DNA from: Pinguiococcus pyrenoidosus
Lineage: Eukaryota > Sar > Pinguiophyceae > Pinguiochrysidales > Pinguiochrysidaceae
Assembly: GCA_019677205.1 (NCBI GenBank)
Contig: JAAMXY010001691.1
Span: forward strand, 1 to 15,591
Direction: 5' to 3'
Length of the DNA: 15,591 nucleotides
Positions within the stretch are counted from its first letter, which is position 1, and the number at the start of each line of letters is the position of its first letter. Positions 1 through 7,325 of the stretch are shown here, in pieces. The position numbers and the translations under genes are program-made. Below the pieces are notes generated by a model. The model saw only the letters and a list, made by a program, of their open reading frames with translations. It was not told where the DNA came from and searched no databases.

Positions 1-1359
1 GCACGTGGTGGACCGCAGTCATCGTAACGCCTTCTACGTCGTCTCCCGTCGTGTCGTGGGAGCTGCCGTACGCGGTGGTCTGACCGACAGCACCGTTCGC
101 ACTCTCGGCAGCGTCCGCGCCGTCGCTGAGATACGCTGTAGATGCAAGGTCCGTCGTGCTTGCGATCCAGTTGAAGTGATAGGACGCCGGCTCCTGGCCA
201 TCCAGACCGCCCGAGTCGGACCCTTCCAAATTCAAGCCCCCTGCAAAGCTGTCCTCGTTTTCAGCTTTCGCGAGGCTCCTGAGGACGTCGCCGACAGTAT
301 CTTCGGCTTCGGCTGTGCCACCCGTTGCCTTCGCCAACAGTTGGACAGTACGCCGAAGCCTTTCGGTGGCGGCTACGCTTTGCGTCAAAGCAACTTCCAA
401 ACGCTTGACGCGGTCTTGCGAGCGGAATGCTGTTTCCCGCAGCGCCTCAACTCTCCCTTCCTCGCGCTCCAGCCGCGAAACGAGCTGAGCGTGTGGGCGC
501 GGAGGGGTCCGCTGAAACAGGCCGACTCCGTTTTCCAGCTGCAGCCACACGGAGCTTAACACCGGAATCTTGTGTCTTACCCAGCCTTGCACGCGCGGCA
601 TGTGCACCCACTTGCCAAAGGCGAGCCGAAGCAGCAACGGCGTCGTCGAGTATACCATGAAGAAAACAAAAATGTACAAGTAGATGAAGATCGCGAAGAC
701 GTGGTCTCCAAGCCATTCGGTGAGTTTTCCCAGGATGTCCACGTAGATGTACAGGAGAAGCCAGGGAATCGCGCCAAGGTAGATCACAGCAAAGATGCGG
801 TACTTGGGCGGCGACTCTACAGCAGCCTTGGGATGCACTGCCGTAGGTCGGCGGAGCCCAGAGAGGTCGATGATCTCCCCGTCCGAGGCCAGGATCTCCA
901 CCCTGCCTTGCGAATTGTCATCGTCCACCACGAGACCGCTCTTGCGGGCCTTCTCAAGACAGTCCTTCCACTCGATGGACTCGGTCCAGTTTCGCAGGTA
1001 GTGATACGACGTGAACTTGGCCACCACCACAACAGTCCGCGTGACCTCGTCTCGCTGGCCAAGGTCGAGAATCTGCATGACCCGGAAGCCTGGGAAATGG
1101 CGAGACACCTCGCGGACGTCCTTGCGCCACTGGCGCCACTCATTCTTGTGCGAGGCGGACACGTGCAGCACCACTTGAGCGGTTGATAAGCCTTGGAAGT
1201 TCGAGACGCTGCGGTTGGGCCCAAGCGCAGGAGTCTCCGACCTAGAGAACGTTTTTAGACGGCGGACCACTGCTGCACTGAGCTGTTTGGGTCGTACCAA
1301 AAGGAGATCAGAGGTTGGTGCGTAGCACTCGGGTTGACTTCTTCGGAAGATAAATCCAT
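1..1359 (-). CDS. ABM-domain membrane protein (COG3224-like), 3' truncated by window edge
   Basis: Model: exon 1 at 1298-1359, exon 2 from 1241 off the left edge; about 434 residues visible. Residues ~40-120 look like an antibiotic-biosynthesis-monooxygenase (ABM) ferredoxin-like barrel: strand AQVVLHVSASHKNEW, helix ending in FPGF, then VVVVAKF and a W-containing helix (NWTESIEW). PPKYR at ~165-169 is followed by two hydrophobic helices (~169-189, ~200-222) and TPLLLRLAFGKW. That ABM-PPKYR-membrane order is what I know from bacterial COG3224 proteins of unproven function. A charged heptad-like segment (roughly 270-325) suggests a coiled coil, then a Gly/Ser/Asp-rich tail. The minus frame stays open up to 1615 but has no ATG upstream of the domain. 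The ATG at 1359 joins it in phase through a 56-nt GT-AG intron, so I chose that start; it is the weakest part. Whether it is an enzyme is unknown. Confidence 0.7.
1242..1297 (-). other. Putative 56-nt intron 1 of the ABM-domain gene
   Basis: Minus-strand donor TTTTG|GTACGA and acceptor TTCTCTAG|GTCGG. It joins an ATG-started exon ending in phase 2 to the ABM frame, forming a Trp codon. It contains an in-frame stop of the first exon, so reading through it is not possible from that ATG. It is shorter than the other introns here (70 nt or more), so the call is tentative. Confidence 0.4.
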
Positions 1360-1954
1360 CGGATGCCAAAATTGTAAGGCGATCCGCCACTTGCGAGTCG
1401 AAAATGGGACTCAAAACGGGCGTGAAAGCCTCTGCCCCCGGCCTCTCCGCCCTTGGGCCTTCCAAAAATGGGGACACAAGGACCTCCCTGTCCACACCAA
1501 CTTGGAGAAGCCTTTTTATACTGAACTTTCTTGGGTGAAGCGTCCCAAATGCGCTGAGATAAGGCGCAAAAGGCAAAATGCGCCGCCGCAAACGCGTTCC
1601 AAAGGTTTCATCGTCTCAAAGTTGAATCTATCTTAAACACCATTATTATGGCCATATAAAGAATGAATAGTTCAATAAGAGAATATGATGATTATTTTTT
1701 GGATGAACGTCTTAGTTTGAATTTGTATTTTAATTTTGAAATATTTTTTTACTCTTAAAAGTTTATATCTTCTTTATCATTTTATAATTTATAGACAACT
1801 CCCTTCTGAAGCCATCGCAGGTCGCTTTGGCGTTTGGCGGAGGCGCCTTCTCGAAATCTCTCCCGAAGCGCCCCTTCCGCACCCATCTCGGCTTGCCCAA
1901 GCCCCCGAAACCTTCCCTTCCGAGTGCCAGGTCGAAGCACCGTTGAACTGCAGC
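1360..1954. promoter_or_regulatory. Divergent intergenic region between ABM gene and sugar transporter
   Basis: The two flanking genes are transcribed away from each other, so both promoters should lie here. The middle (about 1631-1794) is roughly 80% A+T by eye, with runs of T and A, against GC-rich surroundings. From 1800 to 1954 composition returns to that of the coding regions and probably holds the transporter 5' UTR. About 1360-1615 is open on both strands, but I recognise no protein in it. I cannot identify a specific core promoter element. Confidence 0.5.
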
Positions 1955-4485
1955 ATGGGCAACTCGACAAGCGCCGATTCGGATCGGGCGGGAGAAGCCC
2001 TTCCTTTGGATCCACGAGCGCGAATGCCGCACTCGATGAGTACGGCGGCGCTTGATCGGCGTCGCCAGAAGAGCGTGACTTTCAATCGCAACAACAGCGT
2101 CAGCGTGGACCTTAAGCCGTCCAAGCTCAACAACCCTTTTCAGCAAATGCGTCGCGAGCTGTACACCAGCATTCCCTTCGTGGCCGTCCAAGGTCTTGCT
2201 CGCCGCGAGGGAGACGTGTTTCGAACCGCGTCCAGCAACAACCTGCTTTCGGATCTTGCCAAGGTGCGCTTACCTCTTGTCTCCTTGGTGCCTGTGAAGC
2301 GTGTCGAGCCTTGGCCTTCAGCATGTCCAGAAGACTGGTTCGGAGGACGAGGCCCAAAGGTGTTGAGGGATTGGTGGCTGTCTTGAGCGATTCTCTACGC
2401 TCCCTAGCGATCGTTGTGGTCTCGTATCCGCTCTGTGGGCGGGGAAAGCGAGCTGGTTGAGAGGTAGATGAGCTTGGATGAAAGCCACTCACGCTTTCCT
2501 CCCTCTCCCTCCGTCCTGGATGCTTGCAGCAAGCGGAGGAGCATGAAGACTCGAGCGAAGAGGTGGTGCTCACTACGCGCCTTCTGGCGGCGACGATTGT
2601 GGCCGTGGTGTGCCAGTTCTTGGTGGGCTACAACACGGCCGTAATGAATGCCCCAGAGCCTGTGATCTTTCCGGATCACACGACCTTGGAGTGGGCCTTC
2701 GTCGTGAGCTCGTTCGCCATCGGCGGTCCCGCGGGAGCTGTCCTCGGAGGCCTCGCTTCGAATCGCTACGGCCGCCGCGGAGCGCTTCTTATGGACACGT
2801 GGATCTTCCTGCTTTCTGGCTTCCTGCTTGCGCTGTCTCCCAACGTGCAGACGCTCATCGTTGCGCGGTTCTTCGTCGGCCTCGGCTCCGGGTGGTCGAG
2901 CGTGGTGATCCCGGTGTATCTTGGTGAGATTGCCCCGCCGACGATGCGCGGAGCGCTGGGAACCTGCACGCAGTTTGCGATGGTGACTGGCATTCTCGCA
3001 GCCGATCTTCTCGCGTTTCCTCTCGCGAAACCCGGCTGGTATTGGCGGGCTCTGCTGGGAGTCACGCCCGTTCTTGCCATCCTGCAGTTGCTCTTCGCGC
3101 CGCTCCTGTGCGAGTCGCCGCGCTGGCGCTTGAACCGCGATCCCGACAGCAAGAGCGCGCGACGGGATCTGTACAAGCTTCGCGGCCTGCGCAATCGCGA
3201 GGATCTGGAAGCGGAGGTGGAGCACATCCTCGAAGCCAGCAAGACCGCTCTGACGCGGCACACCTCGGCGCACTCCGGTGGCGCCATGTTCGACCTTCTG
3301 ACCAACCCCGAGATCCGGCTTTTGGTTCTCACCAGCAGCATGCTGCACATCGTGCAGCAGCTGTGCGGTATCAACGCGGTGTTCTACTACTCGAACATGT
3401 TCTTCAAGGGGGTCATCGAGAACCCGCTGGTGGCGACGAACTTGACGGCCCTCGTGAACGTCGTGGCCACCTACGCGGCGCTGCGCCTCATGGATGTGTG
3501 CGGCCGCCGCGTTCTTTTGCTCTGGTCGGTCATGGGAATGCTGATTAGCACGGTTTTGATCACGTTGGCTTTGCACAACCTGGTGCCCAAGTATGTTGCC
3601 CTCCTCGGCGTGCTGGCGTACGTTTCGTTCTTCGAGATCGGCTTGGGGCCGATTCCTTGGCTCTTCCCTGCGGAAGTGTACGATGCCAAGTACGTGGCGA
3701 CAGCGATGAGCATTGGCTCCCAGCTCAACTGGTTCTTCAACTTCGTCGTCGGCGTGTGCTTCCCATTTCTGAACGCGGAGTTCGAGGCGTGGACATTTGC
3801 GCCCTTCGCGATTGTCCTGTTTCTCAGCTACTTGTTTTTTGTCAACTACATGCCGGAGACGACAGGGAAGACGCCTCGAGAGATTCTCATGGACGTCAAC
3901 GGCCATGACCGGTAAGATGGCAGCGTTTTGCTTTGGGGTCCTGCTTCGGCTGCTTCCGAGAGGGAAGCATCTGCCATCGAGAGGGAAGTGAAGTACTTGC
4001 CATCGAGGATGCCTCACAATCGACGTTCCTACCCTCCCTGCAGGTCCGACTACCAGGGGTCTTCGTCGTTTTCTTACGAAGTTGTGGGAACGATTGAGGA
4101 CGGTCGCCATGTCAGTTTCTCTGACGTGAGCGCCGTTCCTCTGTCCAAGCGACCCAACTACTCCACGATGGACACGGGTGCGCCTCCGCCCGCGCCGTTC
4201 GGAACGACTTCTCGCGAGGATTCGGAGGGCAACGCCGGGCGAGGACCTCTGCAAAGCCTTGACGGAGGCGCTGGTTCGGGACTGACCGAGTCGCAGGATT
4301 CGGGTAAGGAGGAGAGCGTTTCCTGTCGTACGCAGCGCAGCGATGGGCGTCCCGGAGTTTCAACAAAAATGCTTCTTTCAACGCCAGGTCAAATGAAGCC
4401 ACCCTCTGTCCAGAAAGAGCGCAGCTTCGAAGAGAGTGCGGTGCTCCGCCGGCGTCCTTCCGCGGAAGAGACCTTGTCGTTTTGA
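1955..4485 (+). CDS. GLUT-like sugar transporter (major facilitator superfamily), 710 aa
   Basis: Model: join(1955-2263, 2530-3911, 4044-4485). A 12-helix MFS sugar transporter expected to move hexoses across a membrane. Diagnostic motifs: GYNTAVMNAP in helix 1, RYGRRGAL (184-186 = GRR) between helices 2 and 3, CESPRW (~297-302) after helix 6, QQLCGINAVFYYS (~379-391) in helix 7, CGRR between helices 8 and 9, GPIPWLFPAE in helix 10, QLNWFFNF in helix 11, PETTGKT (~545-551) after helix 12. The helix 10 and 11 tryptophans match GLUT1 W388 and W412, and GYNT-NAP is closer to animal GLUTs than to bacterial XylE. Unusual are a ~110-residue hydrophilic N-tail beginning MGNSTS, a myristoylation-type start, and a ~146-residue Ser/Pro-rich C-tail after the 132-nt intron. 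The ATG is the first in frame. Substrate and membrane are not shown by the sequence. Confidence 0.9.
2264..2529 (+). other. Intron 1 of the sugar transporter gene (266 nt)
   Basis: Donor GCCAAG|GTGCGC and acceptor ATGCTTGCAG|CAAGCG after a pyrimidine-rich stretch (about 2490-2520). It is phase 0 on both sides. Reading through ends at a stop at 2384-2386, before the transporter core, so splicing is needed to attach the N-tail. Confidence 0.75.
3912..4043 (+). other. Intron 2 of the sugar transporter gene (132 nt)
   Basis: Donor GACCG|GTAAGA and acceptor CCTCCCTGCAG|GTCCGAC, phase 2. Without splicing the protein stops two bases into the intron (TAA at 3913-3915), right after helix 12. With splicing it gains a 146-residue tail. 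The intron holds an imperfect direct repeat (CGAGAGGGAAG at 3957 and 3978). Confidence 0.75.
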
Positions 4486-4902
4486 TTCTCTTGATGCTTT
4501 TGAGTCTTTCGATTCCTTTGGTTAGGGAGGTAGTTTGGATCGTTGCTGTCAAGGATCAGGCAGAGGACTCCTTCTTGGCGAATGAAGTCGTGAGGAACTG
4601 GGGAGGCTGCGCTTTCAGGGGTTGTGGGCAGCCGCGCCTCCTTCGCCAGTTGACCGGGGCCAAGAGGCGGAGAATTTTGAAGAGCGAGGGATGCTTGCAA
4701 GCAATGTCAATGAGGGCGACGTGGTTGTTCTCTCCACTCCACTTAGGATGCATGTCTCGATCGGGTCTAGCGTCGTCTCCGCATGTGCTGGGCTCATCCC
4801 TGTATGCAAGGCATGAACGTCACACAACCTTGGTGTTCATGCGCTCCAGTTCCTCCACGTTATGTAGGGGGTGACGCCACTTTTTGGAGGGGTTGAAGTT
4901 GA

Positions 4903-5010
4903 TGGAGCCTCGATCAATACCATGACGCGAAAGCTGGAGCCTCGATCAATATATACCATGACGCGAAAGATGGAGCCTCGATCTTTAGCATGAAGCGAAA
5001 GCTGTAGCCT
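4903..5010. repeat. Tandem repeat, about 3.3 copies of a 32-36 nt unit
   Basis: Units start at 4903, 4935 and 4971 with a partial fourth at 5003. Each begins TGGAGCCTCGATC and ends with a variant of CCATGACGCGAAAG. Copies 1 and 2 differ mainly by a 4-nt insertion (ATAT) in copy 2; copy 3 diverges in the middle and copy 4 decays after TGTAGCCTC. Confidence 0.9.
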
Positions 5011-5065
5011 CACTGCAGCAATCGAGCAACTCCAGCAGCTCCAGCAGCTCTGGCAGTTCAAAACA

Positions 5066-5095
5066 GTTCAGAACTGTTCAGAACTGTTCAGAAGG
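5066..5095. repeat. Three 10-nt repeats GTTCAGAACT, after a CAGCTC-rich run
   Basis: GTTCAGAACT occurs at 5066 and 5076, and GTTCAGAAGG at 5086. Each junction creates the odd palindrome GAACTGTTC (5071-5079, 5081-5089). A CCAGCAGCT-type run at 5033-5055 lies directly upstream. Confidence 0.85.
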
Positions 5096-5853
5096 CGAGC
5101 AATGAAAAGAAGAATAGGATTTTGAGGTTCATGGATCTTCGAAGAAAAATATTAAAACAAATTAAAATATCCACGCCCAGTGAAGGATGAGCGGCAAACC
5201 ACCAGCGGGCGTGAAGATAGGGCCAAGTGCAGTAGTACCATATTTTGGGGATTGAAATAGGACTACTGGAACGGCGTTGCGGAGCGGCGGATTCTCTTCA
5301 AGGAGCAATAACTTCTTCATCGAATATCACCCAGATCAGATATTGAAGCAGAAAAAGAACTCCCCAATTTTCAAAAAAGATCCAAGCAAATCATCGGGAT
5401 CAGAATTCCTTCAGCTTGAAATGGAGAGATATGATTCGCTCTATGTTTTTTCTCCTAGCAGAGGGCTTGCGGCTCTCCAGTGATTGGACAGAAGGTTTGA
5501 AGGGAATACATTCCCGTCAATCAGCATCGGCAAACGTTTTTCGCTCTATCCCAGCCATAACACGCGACTTCCAAAATCCGATCTCGCAGCATTCCTACAA
5601 GTCCACCAAGCTTTATAACATAACCCAATAGCGGCAGAGTTCAAGAATCCCACCTTCATTCGTTGCCTGCCACCTCGCTTCCCATTTTCATTCGCTCTAG
5701 AGATGCGGATCCAGATCCTTCCCCCCCAATAGGAAATGCGAGTTTGGCGCCTCCACGAGCAGCGCAGCCACCCAGGAAGGCTCCGTAGAGCTGCGGCCCA
5801 GGACTGATCTGCAGACGCTCTCTCCCCACGCGCGTTGGTATTGCGTCGCGCAG

Positions 5854-6062
5854 GTAAGGCCGCTTCGAGGTACAGAGTGCGAGAGGAGGGAGGTCCGGGA
5901 CAGCTACCTGACTAGAAACGCTGCGCAATGCAATGCAAACCGCTCCTGTCCCTATCTGAACAACGAACTGCTTGCGCCGCTTGGGGCTGCCGCCAGCGCA
6001 CGAGGCCTGGGAAGTGCCTGGACCTTATCGCATGCTGACTCTTTTGCGTCTGCTGTCCGCAG
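5854..6062 (+). other. Probable 5'-UTR intron of the YcnI-domain gene (209 nt)
   Basis: Donor CAG|GTAAGG at 5854 matches the consensus. The acceptor TGCTGTCCGCAG|A at 6062 follows a pyrimidine-rich tract, with a CTGAC branch-point-like site at about 6035. The next ATG is 16 nt downstream at 6079. Reading the ATG frame back across the junction meets a stop near 5786 with no ATG before it, so the upstream exon is most likely non-coding. Confidence 0.55.
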
Positions 6063-6078
6063 ATTCGCCGCAAGTATC

Positions 6079-7056
6079 ATGGGTGTCCTCAACAGCGCCG
6101 CTCTCGCGAGCCTTATGATCGTTGGCGCTGCTGGCCACGTTACTTTCCTGCCCAACACCGGCATCTCGTCCGGCTCGTACTTCTTCTCCGAGATCCGCGT
6201 GCCCCACGCGAGGGACGGCAAGTGGACCAGCAAGGTGGAGATTTCCATCCCCGAAGGCATCACCAGCGCTACCCCCGAGAAGATTCATGGCTGGAGCATC
6301 TCCATCGCAACGGGCCCCATCACGCCGTACCAGGGCCACCACGGCCTCGTGACCACCGGCCCCAAGAAGATCACCTACGAGGCCGACACGGAGGAGCACA
6401 CGCTGCACGATGACCACCTGCTTCGCATCGGCCTGTCCATGAAGGTGTCCTGCACCGTGCCCGAGGACGACCTGGTGACCATCTTCCACGGCGTCCGCAC
6501 CCTGTGGTTCCCCACGGTCCAGCACCTCACCAACGAGAGCTCCGTCGTCGAGGATAGCAGCCTGGACTGGATCGGCGTGGGCTCCGGAGACCAGCTGTCC
6601 TGGGGCCAGCTGCAGCCGTACCCTGCTCCGTACATCGAGGTCACCAACTCGGGCTCCTGTGAAAATGCCACCTTCCTTGGAGAGCCGGTTCCGGCGGAGC
6701 CCCTGACGGCCACGCAGGACTGGGTGCAGGCCCAGCTCAACGCACTGGAGAGCGTGCTTGACAGCCGGATCGACGAGCTTGCCCGCAAGGACGAGATCGA
6801 TGGCGAGTGCCTCGCCAACGATGGTGGTGCCGCGGAGGAGCGGCGACGCCTGTCCAGTGGATGCATCTCGTCGTCTTCGTCCTCTGGCTCCGACTCGAAC
6901 GACGACTTGGCATACGGCCTTGGGCTTGGTCTCGGCCTTGGCGGCGGCCTGATCATTGGCGGCGTCCTCGCGTACCACTTCAGCGGCTCGTCCTCCAAGA
7001 AGCACACGTACGCCAAGCAGATGACGGAAACCGCGACTCTCGACGACCAGGCTTAG
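6079..7056 (+). CDS. YcnI/DUF1775-domain secreted protein with C-terminal membrane anchor, 325 aa
   Basis: Signal peptide MGVLNSAALASLMIVGAAG, with likely cleavage before His20, is followed by HVTFLPNTGISSGSY. That start, RVPH (40-43), IPEG (57-60), HGW (70-72) and LWFPTVQ (142-148) followed by W164 give the DUF1775/YcnI fold. In bacteria, YcnI proteins sit beside copper-handling genes and the mature N-terminal His is a copper ligand. Residues ~176-272 are a linker with an Arg-rich site (EERRRL, 253-258) that could be cut by a furin-like protease, and a Ser-rich segment. A Gly-rich hydrophobic helix (about 275-302) and a short basic tail end the protein, giving a type I membrane topology. The CDS is intronless, with its ATG at a sensible distance from the upstream acceptor. 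Copper binding is inferred from the family, not shown. The domain assignment is from motifs recalled by eye. Confidence 0.75.
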   Translation: MGVLNSAALASLMIVGAAGHVTFLPNTGISSGSYFFSEIRVPHARDGKWTSKVEISIPEGITSATPEKIHGWSISIATGPITPYQGHHGLVTTGPKKITYEADTEEHTLHDDHLLRIGLSMKVSCTVPEDDLVTIFHGVRTLWFPTVQHLTNESSVVEDSSLDWIGVGSGDQLSWGQLQPYPAPYIEVTNSGSCENATFLGEPVPAEPLTATQDWVQAQLNALESVLDSRIDELARKDEIDGECLANDGGAAEERRRLSSGCISSSSSSGSDSNDDLAYGLGLGLGLGGGLIIGGVLAYHFSGSSSKKHTYAKQMTETATLDDQA

Positions 7057-7325
7057 GAGCGTGTGTTTTTACACAACGCAATCCTGGTCTTACAAGAGCC
7101 TCGCGCGAGGACCAGGTTGATATAAAACTCCATTGCTCTGCCGATTGGGAGGCACGTGTGTGCTTGAAAAATGTAGCGCTACCCAAATTCCACCAAAAGA
7201 GTTGCAGCCCGACGTCATGATGCCACAGACTGGCGAGAAGGCGAATGGTGAAGTAAACAACCTTTTCCTTCTCCTGCTCCTCTACATGCTGTCTTTGTAG
7301 TAAACTCCTGGCTTGAGCCGTCCGA

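Larger units (their letters stand above)
4486..5853. other. Intergenic stretch with no supported gene
   Basis: About 1.4 kb between the transporter stop and the proposed YcnI 5'-UTR intron. Open frames here are short, lack recognisable domains and disagree in composition with the real genes. The left part (4486-4900) is probably transporter 3' UTR. Two tandem-repeat blocks follow (4903-5010, 5066-5095). 5100-5640 is more AT-rich than the genes, and 5650-5853 becomes GC-rich again and probably holds the promoter and 5' UTR of the next gene. Confidence 0.55.

Noticed and set aside
1334-1636. 100-codon plus-strand open frame in the divergent region
   Set aside because: No recognisable protein. 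The same DNA is open on the minus strand too, and it overlaps the proposed first exon of the ABM gene. A decayed repeat is possible but I cannot show it.
2404-4254. 616-codon open frame on the minus strand opposite the transporter
   Set aside because: Same antisense effect. It crosses transporter exons and introns and is full of Arg, His and Glu with no recognisable fold.
4482-4874. 130-codon plus-strand open frame after the transporter
   Set aside because: No domain, irregular composition, and it begins inside the end of the transporter exon without an intervening promoter; better read as 3' UTR.
5277-5631. Possible transposon-derived coding fragments in the AT-richer stretch
   Set aside because: Short open frames with no transposase, reverse transcriptase or terminal repeats visible.
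6025-7005. 326-codon minus-strand open frame opposite the YcnI gene
   Set aside because: Antisense shadow; the plus frame has a signal peptide, DUF1775 motifs and a membrane anchor.
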